56,506 bases of DNA from Oxalobacteraceae bacterium. Lineage in GTDB: Bacteria > Pseudomonadota > Gammaproteobacteria > Burkholderiales > Burkholderiaceae_D. Shown here in pieces: positions 46,457 through 56,506 of this stretch (positions are counted from its first letter, which is position 1; each line of letters starts with the position of its first letter). The notes beneath the pieces were generated by a model that worked only from the letters and a program-made list of their open reading frames with translations, was not told the DNA's origin and did not search any database. The translations under genes and the position numbers were made by a program. The DNA lies in the NCBI GenBank assembly GCA_021299035.1, contig JAJTGD010000012.1, forward strand, positions 1-56,506, read 5' to 3'.

Positions 46457-49282
46457 ATGGAACTGGCCAAGGCCTACGAGCCCGAAGAGATCGAAAAACA
46501 CTGGCGCGCCGAATGGGAACAGCGCGGCTATTTCAACGCTACGCTGGATGCCAGCAAGCCCTCGTTCGCGATTCAGCTACCACCACCGAACGTGACTGGC
46601 ACGCTGCATATGGGCCATGCATTCAATCAGACCATCATGGATGGCCTGACACGCTACTACCGTATGCGTGGGCATAACACCGCTTGGATACCCGGCACCG
46701 ATCACGCTGGTATTGCGACGCAAATCGTCGTCGAGCGACAGCTCGATGCACAGAAAATCTCGCGCCATGACCTCGGTCGCGAAAAGTTTCTGGAAAAAGT
46801 CTGGCAATGGAAAGAGCACTCTGGCTCCACGATCACAGGGCAAATGCGCCGTATGGGTGCTTCGACTGATTGGAGCCGCGAATACTTTACGATGGACGAC
46901 AAAATGTCGACCGCTGTCACCGAAGTGTTCGTACGACTTTTTGAACAAGGCCTGATTTACCGTGGCAAGCGCTTGGTGAACTGGGACCCCGTACTCGGCA
47001 CCGCTGTCTCTGATCTGGAAGTAGTGTCAGAGGAAGAAGATGGCAGCATGTGGCATATCCACTATCCATTGGTCGACGGCTCAGGCCATCTGACCGTGGC
47101 GACCACACGGCCGGAGACGCTACTCGGCGATGTGGCGGTAGCAGTTGACCCAACGGATGAGCGGTATGTGCATCTGGTTGGCAAGCTGCTGAAGCTGCCG
47201 CTGACGGATCGCGAGATTCCTGTCATTGCCGACAGCTATGTGGACAAGGAATTCGGTACCGGCTGCGTAAAAATCACACCAGCGCATGACTTCAATGATT
47301 ACGCCGTCGGACAGCGTCACAACATGCCGCAGATCTCGATCTTTACGCTGGACGCGAAGATCAACGAGAACGCTCCCGAGAAATATCGCGGCATGGATCG
47401 CTTCGATGCACGTAAGCAGATCGTCGCTGACCTCGATGCGCTTGGTTTACTGGAATCAGTGAAGCCACATAAGCTAATGGTGCCACGTGGCGATCGCACT
47501 GGCGTGGTGATTGAACCAATGCTCACCGATCAGTGGTTTGTAGCCATGAGCAAACCAGCGCCAGCAGGTACGCATTTCCCCGGCAAATCGATTGCCGAAG
47601 TGGCGCTAGAAAAGGTGTCGAACGGTGACATCAAATTCGTGCCGGAGAACTGGACCACCACGTATAACCAGTGGCTGAATAATATTCAGGACTGGTGTAT
47701 TTCGCGCCAGCTGTGGTGGGGTCATCAAATCCCCGCTTGGTATGACGAGGCAGGCAATATCTATGTCGCACGTGATGAAGCGGATGCGAAAGCACAAGCA
47801 TTGAAAGCGGGCCATGGCGGCACGCTCACGCGCGATGCCGATGTGCTGGATACCTGGTTTTCGTCGGCATTGGTACCTTTCTCATCACTCGGCTGGCCAG
47901 AAGAGACGCCTGACTACAAGCTGTTCCTGCCGTCATCCGTGCTGGTGACGGGTTTCGACATCATCTTCTTTTGGGTAGCGCGAATGGTGATGATGACCTG
48001 CCACTTTACCGGCAAGGTACCGTTCAAGACTGTTTACGTACACGGCTTGGTGCGCGATGCACATGGCCAGAAAATGTCTAAATCCAAAGGCAATACGCTC
48101 GACCCAATCGATCTGATTGACGGCATCGATATCGATACTTTGGTGGGCAAGCGTACATCGGGCCTGATGAATCCAAAGCAAGCCGCCACGATTGAAAAAG
48201 CCACGCGCAAAGAATTCCCGAGCGGGATCGCAGCGTATGGCACCGATGCCTTGCGCTTCACAATGGCGAGCTACGCTTCGCTGGGTCGCAATATCAACTT
48301 TGATCTGAGCCGTTGCGAGGGTTATCGTAACTTTTGCAACAAGCTGTGGAATGCAACGCGCTTCGTGTTGATGAACACTGAGGGCAAGGATTGCGGCCTC
48401 GAGGAACACAGCGCAGAAGCCTGTGCTACCGGCAGCTACCTGGATTTTTCACAAGCAGACCGCTGGATTGTGTCGACGCTACAGCGCACCGAGGCAGATG
48501 TCGAGAAAGGTTTCGCAGAGTATCGCTTCGACAATATCGCATCGGCGATCTACAAATTTATTTGGGATGAATACTGCGACTGGTATCTCGAAGTCGCCAA
48601 GGTACAGATTCAAACGGGCACTGAGGCACAGCAGCGAGCAACACGCAGAACGCTACTGCGGGTACTCGAGACGGTACTGCGCCTAGCGCATCCGATTACG
48701 CCTTTCATTACCGAGCAGTTATGGCAGACCGTCGCGCCGCTATCGGGTCGCAAGCTGAATCCGAGTGGCGATTCGATTATGGTGCAGGCGTATCCCGAGC
48801 CAAACCTGAAGAAGCTGGACGAGAAAGCCGAAGGCTGGATGGATGCATTGAAGTCACTGACGGATGCCTGCCGTAACTTGCGCGGTGAAATGCAGCTATC
48901 ACCGGCACAAAAAGTCCCCTTGATTCTTGAGGGTGACGATCATGCAAGGCTATCGAGCTTCGCGCCTTATTTACAAGCGCTATGTAAGCTCTCCGAGGTT
49001 CAGATTGTTGCTCAGTTACCGGCCTCACCGGCACCGGTGTCGGTGGTGGGTGCAACCCGGCTAATGCTGCAGGTGGAGATTGATGTTGCGGCAGAACGTG
49101 AGCGCCTTGGCAAAGAGGTAGCGCGTCTGGAGCATGAAATTCAAAAGGCAAACGCCAAACTAGGTAATGAAAGCTTCACCGCTCGTGCGCCGGCGGCTGT
49201 GGTCGCACAAGAAAAAGAACGGCTGGAGAATTTCTCCGCCACGCTGCAAAAGGTGCAACAGCAACTCGCGCAGTTGAAATAA
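46457..49282 (+). CDS. valS: Valyl-tRNA synthetase
   Basis: ValRS charges tRNA-Val and edits threonine. The 941-residue class I synthetase is full length. The HIGH motif appears as HMGH (51-54) in [16 protein letters not shown] and the KMSKS loop is exact at 539-543. The CP1 editing domain has [15 protein letters not shown] and [13 protein letters not shown]-terminal coiled coil ([22 protein letters not shown]...) closes the protein, as normal for ValRS. The ATG at 46457 begins [16 protein letters not shown]; the ribosome site is weak. Confidence 0.97.
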   Translation: MELAKAYEPEEIEKHWRAEWEQRGYFNATLDASKPSFAIQLPPPNVTGTLHMGHAFNQTIMDGLTRYYRMRGHNTAWIPGTDHAGIATQIVVERQLDAQKISRHDLGREKFLEKVWQWKEHSGSTITGQMRRMGASTDWSREYFTMDDKMSTAVTEVFVRLFEQGLIYRGKRLVNWDPVLGTAVSDLEVVSEEEDGSMWHIHYPLVDGSGHLTVATTRPETLLGDVAVAVDPTDERYVHLVGKLLKLPLTDREIPVIADSYVDKEFGTGCVKITPAHDFNDYAVGQRHNMPQISIFTLDAKINENAPEKYRGMDRFDARKQIVADLDALGLLESVKPHKLMVPRGDRTGVVIEPMLTDQWFVAMSKPAPAGTHFPGKSIAEVALEKVSNGDIKFVPENWTTTYNQWLNNIQDWCISRQLWWGHQIPAWYDEAGNIYVARDEADAKAQALKAGHGGTLTRDADVLDTWFSSALVPFSSLGWPEETPDYKLFLPSSVLVTGFDIIFFWVARMVMMTCHFTGKVPFKTVYVHGLVRDAHGQKMSKSKGNTLDPIDLIDGIDIDTLVGKRTSGLMNPKQAATIEKATRKEFPSGIAAYGTDALRFTMASYASLGRNINFDLSRCEGYRNFCNKLWNATRFVLMNTEGKDCGLEEHSAEACATGSYLDFSQADRWIVSTLQRTEADVEKGFAEYRFDNIASAIYKFIWDEYCDWYLEVAKVQIQTGTEAQQRATRRTLLRVLETVLRLAHPITPFITEQLWQTVAPLSGRKLNPSGDSIMVQAYPEPNLKKLDEKAEGWMDALKSLTDACRNLRGEMQLSPAQKVPLILEGDDHARLSSFAPYLQALCKLSEVQIVAQLPASPAPVSVVGATRLMLQVEIDVAAERERLGKEVARLEHEIQKANAKLGNESFTARAPAAVVAQEKERLENFSATLQKVQQQLAQLK

Positions 49283-49322
49283 TGCGTTCAGATGACAAAG
49301 GCTTGAAGCGAGGAGACGTCGC

Positions 49323-49763
49323 ATGATCAGATCCATGGCTTTTTTAGCGCTGCTGCTGGGCGCGATATCCACGGCGCATGCATCCGACTCACCGGTTGGC
49401 TTGTGGCGCACGATTGACGATAAAACCGGCAAAGAAAAATCACTCGTCCGCATCGTCGAGGCGAATGGCGAATTGCGCGCCACAATAGAAAAACTCTTTC
49501 GCGAACCGCATGAGGAGGCGACCCCCAATTGCGACAAATGCCCAGGCGAACGAAAGAACAAGCCAGTAGTCGGCATGATGATCATGACTGGCTTGAAGAA
49601 GTCCGGGAGCGAATACGATGGCGGCGAGATTCTTGACCCGGCCAATGGCAAGATTTACCGGGTCAAAATGTGGATCGCCGAAGGTGGAAAGAAGCTCAAC
49701 GTGCGTGGCTTCATTGGCGTGTCACTGCTCGGCCGGACGCAGATTTGGCTAAGGGAAGAATAG
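49323..49763 (+). CDS. DUF2147 family exported protein
   Basis: The 146-residue product starts with a signal peptide (MIRSMAFLALLLGAISTAHA, cleaved before SDSPVGLW). The mature domain has GLWRTIDDKTGKEKSLVRI and later GGEILDPANGKIYRVKM and LNVRGFIG-SLLGRTQIW, the DUF2147 pattern of small periplasmic beta proteins of unknown role. Two cysteines in CDKC could form a disulfide. The ATG has an AGGAG ribosome site. It follows valS by 40 bases. The 134 bases after it, before the convergent ruvB, hold nothing I recognise. Confidence 0.88.
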   Translation: MIRSMAFLALLLGAISTAHASDSPVGLWRTIDDKTGKEKSLVRIVEANGELRATIEKLFREPHEEATPNCDKCPGERKNKPVVGMMIMTGLKKSGSEYDGGEILDPANGKIYRVKMWIAEGGKKLNVRGFIGVSLLGRTQIWLREE

Positions 49764-49897
49764 GTCTTCGCTTGCGGCTTGCAAAGCCCTGAATACAGAC
49801 TGAGGCCAAGCCAGTCCGCAGGACAGAACAGCGAGCAAATCGCACTCCCGGCGCATGTCGGGATCCCATGTTTTTAGAATCTGGAAATCAGCTCGTT

Positions 49898-50953
49898 TTA
49901 CTGCTGCCATAAATCGCCGTTGGGACTAGTTCTCGGCGCGGCGACACCAAAATGCTGATACGCCGACGGCGTCGCAATACGTCCGCGCGGCGTGCGCTGC
50001 AAGTAACCTTGCTGTATCAAGTAAGGTTCGAGTACATCTTCGATGGTGTCGCGCTCTTCACCAATCGCCGCAGCGAGGTTATCGAGTCCTACTGGCCCGC
50101 CGCTAAACTTGAACAAGACGGCCTCTAATAGCTTGCGGTCCATCAGATCAAACCCGACTGGATCCACGTCCAGCATCTTGAGTGCAGCATCAGCGATCTC
50201 ACGCGTGATGCGGCCTTCGCCTTTGACTTCGGCGTAGTCACGAACCCGCCTCAGCAGGCGGTTGGCAATCCGCGGTGTACCGCGACTACGGCGCGCGATT
50301 TCAAGCGCACCCTGATCCACGATGGCAGCATTCAGCAGAGACGCACTGCGAGTGACGATACGTGCCAGTTCTTCCGGCGTATAAAACTCAAGACGCGCAA
50401 CAATGCCGAAGCGGTCACGCAGCGGATTGGTCAGCATGCCAGCGCGTGTGGTTGCACCAACCAGCGTGAAGGGTTGCAAATCCAGACGCACCGATCGGGC
50501 CGCCGGGCCCTCACCGATCATGATGTCGATCTGGTAATCCTCAAGCGCGGGGTAGAGAATTTCCTCGACGATCGGCGACATGCGATGAATCTCATCGATG
50601 AACAGCACATCGTTCCGCTCGAGATTGGTGAGTAGCGCTGCCAAATCGCCCGGCCGCTCAAGCACTGGGCCGGATGTTTGGCGCAAGTTGACGCCCATCT
50701 CACGCGCAATGATGTGCGCCAGTGTGGTCTTGCCCAGACCGGGTGGGCCAAACAGCAGCGTGTGATCGAGTGCCTCGCTACGGTTTCTGGCGGCGGCAAT
50801 GAAAATCTCCAACTGCTCGCGTGCCTTGGTCTGCCCGATGTATTCATCGAGATTATGCGGCCGCAGTGCGCGCTCGATCGCCTCTTCATTCGGCGATACC
50901 GGGGCCGCATCGATGATGCGGCGCTCGTTGAAGTTGTCAGTCTGGATGCTCAT
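49898..50953 (-). CDS. ruvB: Holliday junction branch migration ATPase RuvB
   Basis: RuvB is the hexameric AAA+ motor that drives Holliday junction migration with RuvA. The 351-residue product has [11 protein letters not shown], Walker [10 protein letters not shown], Walker [10 protein letters not shown], sensor 1 [37 protein letters not shown], and the winged-helix end [21 protein letters not shown] use the ATG at 50953; a GTG directly before it is in frame. It follows ruvA in the order ruvC-ruvA-ruvB. Confidence 0.97.
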   Translation of the reverse strand: MSIQTDNFNERRIIDAAPVSPNEEAIERALRPHNLDEYIGQTKAREQLEIFIAAARNRSEALDHTLLFGPPGLGKTTLAHIIAREMGVNLRQTSGPVLERPGDLAALLTNLERNDVLFIDEIHRMSPIVEEILYPALEDYQIDIMIGEGPAARSVRLDLQPFTLVGATTRAGMLTNPLRDRFGIVARLEFYTPEELARIVTRSASLLNAAIVDQGALEIARRSRGTPRIANRLLRRVRDYAEVKGEGRITREIADAALKMLDVDPVGFDLMDRKLLEAVLFKFSGGPVGLDNLAAAIGEERDTIEDVLEPYLIQQGYLQRTPRGRIATPSAYQHFGVAAPRTSPNGDLWQQ

Positions 50954-50981
50954 CACTGCATTGTAGCCGCGCCGCTACCCA

Positions 50982-51557
50982 TCATGCTTTGGACAAAGCC
51001 TTCAGCGCTTGGCGTATACCATCGGAGACCGAACTACCGGCCGGTACTTGCTTGATCGCCAGTAGCGCTTCTTTTTCTGAATATCCCAGCGCCAGCAGCG
51101 CACTAAGGATATCGTTACTACTTTCGTTGTCACCGTTCGCCGCCGCACCGATATCTGCGCCAAGCTTGCCCTTGAGCTCAAGCAGCAGTCGCTCAGCGGT
51201 CTTTTTGCCGATGCCGGGTATCTTGGTTAGTCGACCGACATCCTGCAGCGTCACTGCCTGGGCCAGGTCGTTGACCGACATTCCCGATAAAATCGCCAAG
51301 CCGGTTCTTGCGCCGATACCGCTAATTTTGATCAGCTCGCGAAACAACTCGCGTTCCTGCGCAGTACCAAAGCCATACAACAGCTGCGCATCTTCGCGGA
51401 CGACCATATGCATCAACAGCGTGACGCGCTCGCCGGTGCCGGGTAGGTGGTAAAAGGTACTCATCGGCACGCTGACTTCATAGCCGACGCCATTACAATC
51501 AACGATGAGTTGCGCGGGATTTTTGTCGAGCAAAAGGCCAGATAAACGACCAATCAT
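50982..51557 (-). CDS. ruvA: Holliday junction DNA-binding protein RuvA
   Basis: RuvA tetramers bind the four-way junction and recruit RuvB. The 191-residue protein has the N-terminal OB domain ([28 protein letters not shown]), two helix-hairpin-helix motifs ([16 protein letters not shown] and [19 protein letters not shown]) and the C-terminal RuvB-binding domain ([19 protein letters not shown]). Domain III is joined by a flexible linker, as usual. It is 46 bases after ruvC and 28 before ruvB. Confidence 0.96.
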   Translation of the reverse strand: MIGRLSGLLLDKNPAQLIVDCNGVGYEVSVPMSTFYHLPGTGERVTLLMHMVVREDAQLLYGFGTAQERELFRELIKISGIGARTGLAILSGMSVNDLAQAVTLQDVGRLTKIPGIGKKTAERLLLELKGKLGADIGAAANGDNESSNDILSALLALGYSEKEALLAIKQVPAGSSVSDGIRQALKALSKA

Positions 51558-51603
51558 TGAAACACCCAGAGAGAATTTTTCAGATGATAACGCCTCGGCG
51601 TAT

Positions 51604-52146
51604 TCAGCCGATCAAACGGCCGCCACGCACGCGTAAACCGCGCCGCGCCAGCTCAGGCGCTATCGCGCCCAAGGCTGCGCGCCCTGCACCTGCATTCGCA
51701 TGACAAATCGCGATACCGAGTGCATCCGCTGCGTCGGTACCTGGCAAAGCGTCGAGTTTCAGTAATCGCTGCACCATGGCTTGCACTTGGGCTTTCTGCG
51801 CCTTGCCGTGGCCAGCCACCGATTTTTTCATTTGCAAGGCCGTGTATTCCGCGACCGGTAGATTTGCGCCGACCAGACCGCAGATGGCGGCGCCACGCGC
51901 CTGACCTAACAACAGCGTGGATTGCGGGTTTACGTTTGAAAAAACAATTTCGATTGCCGCGCTGTCGGGCTGATAGGTGTGCACTAATTCACCGACACTC
52001 TCGAGGATGACTTTCAGCCGGGATGGCAAATCACCATCAGGAATCCGGATAGTGCCGGAAGCGACGTAGGACAGCCGCGCGCCGATTTGATGAATCACCC
52101 CGAAACCGGTGACGCGCAGCCCAGGGTCGATGCCAAGGATTTTCAT
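51604..52146 (-). CDS. ruvC: Holliday junction resolvase RuvC
   Basis: RuvC cuts Holliday junctions symmetrically. The 180-residue product starts [16 protein letters not shown] with catalytic Asp7, then [23 protein letters not shown] (catalytic Glu) and the C-terminal [15 protein letters not shown] with the last two acidic residues, so the active site is complete. The ATG at 52146 is used; a TTG-type extension of eight codons upstream is outside the fold. First gene of ruvCAB, following purH on the same strand. Confidence 0.96.
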   Translation of the reverse strand: MKILGIDPGLRVTGFGVIHQIGARLSYVASGTIRIPDGDLPSRLKVILESVGELVHTYQPDSAAIEIVFSNVNPQSTLLLGQARGAAICGLVGANLPVAEYTALQMKKSVAGHGKAQKAQVQAMVQRLLKLDALPGTDAADALGIAICHANAGAGRAALGAIAPELARRGLRVRGGRLIG

Positions 52147-52230
52147 GCGCGGATTATGACAGCAGCGCACCGCAAACGTATCAGGAGCTAGGTAGCACCA
52201 ATAACGCCAACGGCATAACGAGAGAAATGA

Positions 52231-53796
52231 TTAGTGTCGGAAATGCCGGGTTCCGGTATACGCCATGACAATATTCTGCTCGTCTGCAGCGTCGATCACT
52301 TCCTGATCGCGCATGGACCCACCGGGCTGGATAACGCAATTCGCGCCCGCAGCAACCACGACATCGAGCCCATCACGGAATGGGAAAAAGGCATCCGACG
52401 CGACCACAGAACCGGCTAATGACAAGCCTGCATTTTGTGCTTTGATGGAGGCGATGCGCGCAGAATCGATACGGCTCATCTGCCCGGCACCCACACCCAG
52501 CGTCATGCCATTGCCGCAAAAAACAATCGCATTGGATTTAACGAACTTGGCGACGCGCCACGCAAATATCATGTCTTGTAACTGCGCAGGCGTCGGCTGT
52601 TTTTTACTAACGATAGTCAGCTCGGTCGCTTGTACATTCTTCGCATCTGCAGACTGCAGCAGTAGGCCACCGCCCACCCGCTTGAGATCAAACGGGTTCA
52701 CCGCTTGACCAAGCGGTATGTCGAGCAGCCGAACGTTCTGCTTGCTCTCGAATACCTTGCGCGCTGCATCGCTGAAACCAGGGGCAATCAAGACTTCGAC
52801 AAACTGTTGCGCGACAGCTTCTGCGGCTTTGCCATCCAGCGCGCAGTTGAAAGCGATGATGCCGCCAAATGCCGAGGTGGGATCGGTTTTTAACGCCTTG
52901 CTGTAGGCCTCATGTGCGTCGGCACCCACGGCAACCCCGCACGGGTTGGCGTGCTTAACGATTACGCAGGCCGGCGCATTCAAGGTCTTGACACACTCCC
53001 ACGCCGCATCGGCATCGGCAATATTGTTGTACGAGAGTTCTTTGCCTTGCAGTTGACGATAGCTGGCCAGCGCACCTTCAACGGCAGTCACGTCGCGATA
53101 AAACGCTGCTGATTGATGCGGGTTTTCACCATAGCGCATGTCTTGCAGTTTGACGAATTGCAGGTTGAGCTTAGCGGGATAACTCGAACGCGATTGATGT
53201 TGGCGATCCGGTCCGAGCGAACTCAAGTAATTGGTAATTGCCCCATCGTATTGCGCGGTATGCGCGAATACCTTGATCGCTAAGTCAAAGCGGGTATCGA
53301 CACTGACCTCACCCGCATTAGCCTTCATCTCGTCCAGCACACGCTGGTAATCCGACGGATCACAAATCACCACAACATCCTGATGATTTTTTGCCGAGGA
53401 GCGCAGCATGGCTGGCCCGCCGATATCGATATTCTCGATGGCATCTTCCAGTGAGCAATCATCTTTGGCGACGGTCTGCTGGAAGGGATATAAGTTCACC
53501 ACCACCATGTCGATGGTCGGAATATCGTGCTGAGCAAGCGCATCGACATGCGCGGCCACATCGCGCCGCGCCAAGATACCGCCGTGAACTTTCGGATGCA
53601 GGGTTTTGACCCGGCCATCCAGCATCTCCGGAAAGCCGGTGTAATCCGCCACCTCGGTCACCGCTAAACCATGCTCTGCCAGTAATTTTGCAGTACCGCC
53701 AGTGGATAGCAGTTTGACGTTCATCGCCGCTAATGCACGGGCGAATTCAAGCACGCCGGTTTTGTCCGACACTGAGATCAGCGCTTGTTTGATCAT
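52231..53796 (-). CDS. purH: Bifunctional AICAR transformylase / IMP cyclohydrolase
   Basis: PurH carries out the last two steps of IMP synthesis. The 521-residue protein has the N-terminal cyclohydrolase domain ([71 protein letters not shown]) and the C-terminal transformylase domain ([58 protein letters not shown]). Length is normal. It lies downstream of fis with 27 bases between, in the order dusB-fis-purH typical of this group. Confidence 0.97.
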   Translation of the reverse strand: MIKQALISVSDKTGVLEFARALAAMNVKLLSTGGTAKLLAEHGLAVTEVADYTGFPEMLDGRVKTLHPKVHGGILARRDVAAHVDALAQHDIPTIDMVVVNLYPFQQTVAKDDCSLEDAIENIDIGGPAMLRSSAKNHQDVVVICDPSDYQRVLDEMKANAGEVSVDTRFDLAIKVFAHTAQYDGAITNYLSSLGPDRQHQSRSSYPAKLNLQFVKLQDMRYGENPHQSAAFYRDVTAVEGALASYRQLQGKELSYNNIADADAAWECVKTLNAPACVIVKHANPCGVAVGADAHEAYSKALKTDPTSAFGGIIAFNCALDGKAAEAVAQQFVEVLIAPGFSDAARKVFESKQNVRLLDIPLGQAVNPFDLKRVGGGLLLQSADAKNVQATELTIVSKKQPTPAQLQDMIFAWRVAKFVKSNAIVFCGNGMTLGVGAGQMSRIDSARIASIKAQNAGLSLAGSVVASDAFFPFRDGLDVVVAAGANCVIQPGGSMRDQEVIDAADEQNIVMAYTGTRHFRH

Positions 53797-53823
53797 GATA
53801 AAGAGGAGGAGAAAAACAAGGGC

Positions 53824-54057
53824 TTACAGCAGGTCATGCTGCTGCAGCTTTTTGCGTAGGGTATTTCGATTAATGCCCAGCATGTCGGCCGCGTGCGACT
53901 GGTTGCCTTCAGCGCGTGCCATGACGACTTCCAGCATCGGCCGTTCCACCGTCAGGACCACCATGTCGTAGACGTTATGCGGCTCCTGCTCACCCAGGTC
54001 GCGAAAATACTTCTCAAGGCTTTTGCGAACGACGTCCTGGATGTGGTCTTTACTCAT
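53824..54057 (-). CDS. fis: DNA-binding protein Fis
   Basis: Fis is a small nucleoid protein that bends DNA and tunes rRNA and recombination genes. The 77-residue product ends with the helix-turn-helix NQSHAADMLGINRNTLRKKLQQHDLL (about 52-77, shown in part as a landmark). Residues 1-45 form the shorter dimerisation region found in betaproteobacterial Fis; the enteric protein has 98 residues. It follows dusB by 27 bases, the conserved dusB-fis linkage. Confidence 0.95.
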   Translation of the reverse strand: MSKDHIQDVVRKSLEKYFRDLGEQEPHNVYDMVVLTVERPMLEVVMARAEGNQSHAADMLGINRNTLRKKLQQHDLL

Positions 54058-54084
54058 GTTGTGTCGCAGTACGGAGAGGTGTTG

Positions 54085-55101
54085 CTAGGCGGCTAACGGC
54101 TCTGCAGCGGGCACGTATTGTAACCGGTCACCCGAGGCTAACTGCGATTCGAAGAACGCGTCCACTGCCGCGAGTTGCGTGACGCAATCATCAATACGGT
54201 TCATCGACTGACGAAACAGTTCGCCATCCTGCAAATCACGTACATACCAAGCGATGTGCTTGCGGGCCGTGCGCACGCCCAGGTAATCGCCGTAGAACGC
54301 GTAGTGCGCTTTCAGGTGCTGCGCCATGCGCTCGCGAACCTCGCTGATGCGGGGTGCTTCCAGCACGGTACCGGTACGCAGGTAGTGGTCAATCTCCCGA
54401 AATATCCAGGGTCGGCCCTGCGCCGCGCGTCCGATCATGACGGCATCGGCACCGGTATAGCGCAATACGTGTGCGGCTTTCTGGGGGCTGTCGATATCGC
54501 CATTGGCGACCACGGGCAGATCCACAGCAGCCTTCACCGCGGCGATGGTCTCGTACTCGGCCTCACCCTTATAGCCATCGGCGCGGGTACGTCCGTGCAG
54601 GGTCAGCATGGCAATACCGCTGTCCTCGGCAATACGCGCAATGGTTAAGGCGTTTTTATGGTCTCTATCCCAACCAGTGCGGAATTTCAGGGTGACGGGC
54701 ACATCCACCGCACTGACGACCGCTTTCAGCAGCGTCGCCACCAGTGTCTCATCGCGCAACAATGCGGATCCGCACCATCGGTTGCAGACCTTTTTCACCG
54801 GGCAGCCCATATTGATATCGATGATTTGCGCACCCCGCGCGACATTAAAGCGCGCCGCTTCCGCCAGCATCTCCGGGTCTGCACCGGCGATCTGTACCGC
54901 TTTCGGCTCCATCTCACCGTCGTGATTGATGCGGCGCGTGGATTTATCGGTTGCCCATAGGCGCGGGTTGGAGGCCGCCATCTCGGACACCGCGTAGCCC
55001 GCACCCATTTCTTTACATAGCTGACGGAATGGCCGATCGGTAACGCCGGCCATGGGCGCGACGAACACGTTATTGCGCAGCTGATAAGGGCCGATTTGCA
55101 T
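54085..55101 (-). CDS. dusB: tRNA-dihydrouridine synthase B
   Basis: DusB is an FMN enzyme that reduces uridine to dihydrouridine in the tRNA D-loop. The 338-residue product has VFVAPMAGVTDRPFRQLC, the IDINMGCPVKKVCNRWCGSALL motif with the catalytic Cys, VTLKFRTGWD, LTLHGRTRADGY, VVANGDIDSP and VMIGRAAQGRPWIFREI. In the Dus consensus the catalytic Cys lies in CP-x-K-x2, and here GCPVKKV fits. It is the first gene of dusB-fis-purH-ruvCAB and lies 5 bases after dtd. Confidence 0.96.
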   Translation of the reverse strand: MQIGPYQLRNNVFVAPMAGVTDRPFRQLCKEMGAGYAVSEMAASNPRLWATDKSTRRINHDGEMEPKAVQIAGADPEMLAEAARFNVARGAQIIDINMGCPVKKVCNRWCGSALLRDETLVATLLKAVVSAVDVPVTLKFRTGWDRDHKNALTIARIAEDSGIAMLTLHGRTRADGYKGEAEYETIAAVKAAVDLPVVANGDIDSPQKAAHVLRYTGADAVMIGRAAQGRPWIFREIDHYLRTGTVLEAPRISEVRERMAQHLKAHYAFYGDYLGVRTARKHIAWYVRDLQDGELFRQSMNRIDDCVTQLAAVDAFFESQLASGDRLQYVPAAEPLAA

Positions 55102-55106
55102 ATGGA

Positions 55107-55556
55107 TCAGGTGGCGGGCGCCACATGCAACCAGAAGGTGACCGGGCCATCATTCACCAGTGCGACTTTCATATCGGCACCGAAGCGACCGGTCTCGACC
55201 TGTGAGTGTGCTTGGCGTGCACATCGCACCGTGTAGTCAAATAATTCATTGGCCAGCGCGGGCGGTGCGGCCGGCGTAAAAGAGGGGCGTGTACCAGATC
55301 GCGTGTCTGCTGCCAGCGTGAATTGCGGCACCAGCAACAAGCCACCTTGTACTTGTGCCAGATTCAGATTCATCTTGCCCTCGGCATCGCTGAACACGCG
55401 AAAGTTCAGCAATTTATTGAGCAGCGCGTCGGCTTCTTTGCGGCTATCGCCACGCTCTGCGCATAGCAGTACCAACAAGCCCTTGCCAATTTGGCCAACG
55501 ATCGTGTCATCGACGCGCACACTCGCCTCGGACACACGTTGTAGCAAGCCGATCAT
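55107..55556 (-). CDS. dtd: D-aminoacyl-tRNA deacylase
   Basis: DTD removes D-amino acids (and glycine from tRNA-Ala) from mischarged tRNAs. The 149-residue protein begins [17 protein letters not shown], has [25 protein letters not shown] (SQxT-type active-site loop, here PQFTL) and the GP-dipeptide region [10 protein letters not shown]; the usual NxGPVT motif is present as NDGPVT. It lies 10 bases after tyrS, so tRNA charging and proofreading genes are co-transcribed. Confidence 0.95.
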   Translation of the reverse strand: MIGLLQRVSEASVRVDDTIVGQIGKGLLVLLCAERGDSRKEADALLNKLLNFRVFSDAEGKMNLNLAQVQGGLLLVPQFTLAADTRSGTRPSFTPAAPPALANELFDYTVRCARQAHSQVETGRFGADMKVALVNDGPVTFWLHVAPAT

Positions 55557-55566
55557 GCGCGTTTGC

Positions 55567-56506
55567 TCAGGACAGCGTCACACGCGCAAATTTACGCTTG
55601 CCGACTTGCAGTACAAACGTACCGCCAGGCACTTTCAGGCCTTTGTCGCTGATGGTTTCGCCGTCAATTCGCACACCACCTTGTTCGACCATGCGCAGAG
55701 CTTCCGAGGTCGACGCGCAGAGTTGCGCTTGCTTGAGTAGTTGCCCGATACCCAGCGGCGCGCCAGTGATCGTCAACTCGGGGACTTCGTCAGGAATGCC
55801 ACCACGGGCACGATGATCAAAATCTGCAAGTGCGGCCTCGGCTGCGCTACGCGAGTGAAAGCGTTCGACAATCTCTTGTCCGAGCAGCACCTTGATCTCG
55901 CGCGGATTACGTCCACCCTCGACATCCTTTTTGAACTGCGCAATCTCTGCCAGCGAACGGAACGACAGCAGGTCATACCAACGCCACATGGCAATATCAG
56001 AGATGCTCATGACTTTGGCAAACATGGTGTTGGGTGCTTCGGTGATGCCGATGTAATTGTTCTTGGACTTTGACATCTTGTCGACGCCATCAAGCCCTTC
56101 AAGCAGCGGCATGGTGAGAATACACTGCGGTGTCTGGCCGTAATCTTTTTGTAGCTCACGCCCGACTAGCAAATTGAATTTCTGATCAGTGCCACCAATC
56201 TCCAGATCGGATTCCAGGGCGACCGAGTCGTAGCCTTGCATTAACGGGTATAGCAACTCATGCACCGAGATGGGGGTACCCGCTTTCAGACGCTTAGTGA
56301 AATCCTCACGTTCTAAAATTCGTGCCACGGTATAGCGTGCCGACAGCTGAATCATGCCGCGCGCACCGAGCGGATCACACCACTCGGAGTTATAGCGGAT
56401 CTCGGTACGTGCCGGATCCAGCACCAAACTAGCCTGAGAAAAATACGTCTTCGCGTTAGCTTCGATTTGCTCGCGCGTGAGTGGCGGGCGGGTGACGTTA
56501 CGGCCG
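55567..56506 (-). CDS. tyrS: Tyrosyl-tRNA synthetase (partial, 5' end outside window)
   Basis: The frame is open to the window edge and the first visible residues ([18 protein letters not shown]) are internal TyrRS sequence, so the N-terminal part with the HIGH motif is missing. Visible are [37 protein letters not shown], the KMSKS loop ([10 protein letters not shown]), and the C-terminal S4 RNA-binding domain ([22 protein letters not shown]). It is the TyrRS type with GTDQ and an S4 domain. The gene leads into dtd and dusB on the minus strand. Confidence 0.95.
   Translation of the reverse strand, partial: GRNVTRPPLTREQIEANAKTYFSQASLVLDPARTEIRYNSEWCDPLGARGMIQLSARYTVARILEREDFTKRLKAGTPISVHELLYPLMQGYDSVALESDLEIGGTDQKFNLLVGRELQKDYGQTPQCILTMPLLEGLDGVDKMSKSKNNYIGITEAPNTMFAKVMSISDIAMWRWYDLLSFRSLAEIAQFKKDVEGGRNPREIKVLLGQEIVERFHSRSAAEAALADFDHRARGGIPDEVPELTITGAPLGIGQLLKQAQLCASTSEALRMVEQGGVRIDGETISDKGLKVPGGTFVLQVGKRKFARVTLS

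Overview
The window is bacterial chromosome with dense, mostly housekeeping coding. Gene content and order point to a betaproteobacterium of the order Burkholderiales, most like the Oxalobacteraceae/Burkholderiaceae: secD-yajC-tgt-queA/recG-oxyR-ubiA; pilT-pilU beside proC-yggS; xseB-ispA-dxs beside a Rieske oxygenase; polA-DUF2782-thrB-BPSS1780-uvrD; tyrS-dtd-dusB-fis-purH-ruvCAB. This placement rests on remembered gene neighbourhoods and protein motifs, not on a database search. I saw no rRNA, tRNA, CRISPR array, transposase, integrase or phage gene.

Layout. 1-10955: protein export (secD partial, yajC), queuosine synthesis (queA, tgt), recombination and peroxide sensing (recG, oxyR), ubiquinone synthesis (ubiA), twitching motility ATPases (pilT, pilU), proline synthesis and PLP homeostasis (proC, yggS). 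11043-14596: a glutathione peroxidase, then a CesT-type secretion chaperone and a 792-residue unrecognised partner. 14623-18437: glycolate oxidase glcDEF. 18641-20674: an orphan 677-residue effector-like gene. 20863-28268: a LysR regulator, a second D-2-hydroxyacid dehydrogenase, cobalamin adenosyltransferase, the isoprenoid precursor operon xseB-ispA-dxs and a Rieske oxygenase. 28295-36306: transporters, sulfurtransferase, polA, thrB and a membrane protein. 36415-41399: a small unknown gene, uvrD, and a second chaperone/effector-like pair. 41616-46270: thiamine operon thiC-S-G-D-E under a TPP riboswitch. 46457-56506: valS, a DUF2147 protein, ruvBAC, purH, fis, dusB, dtd and partial tyrS.

The unusual part is a set of accessory genes dropped singly into this conserved framework: two CesT chaperone/partner operons (11751-14596 and 39342-41399), an orphan gene (18641-20674) and a small gene (36415-36828). 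They look like cargo of a type III secretion system whose apparatus is not in the window. Upstream of all four, in the correct orientation, is a two-part element with the half-sites and 15-base spacing of the HrpL-type ECF sigma promoter (GGAACC-N15-CCACNNA): 10 of 11 fixed bases at two loci, weak at the other two. The three large proteins also each carry an aliphatic V/I-x-V/I core next to an acidic-serine tract, resembling eukaryotic SUMO-interacting motifs. I read this as a dispersed, HrpL-regulated effector set in a host-associated betaproteobacterium. That is an inference; the sequence directly shows the genes, the pairing and the promoter-like elements.

Other regulatory features: a TPP riboswitch with a visible Shine-Dalgarno-masking hairpin before thiC, intrinsic terminators between yajC and secD and directly before thrB, an approximately 106-bp repeat array downstream of polA, and a ZIP transporter gene without an ATG/GTG/TTG start in the expected place.
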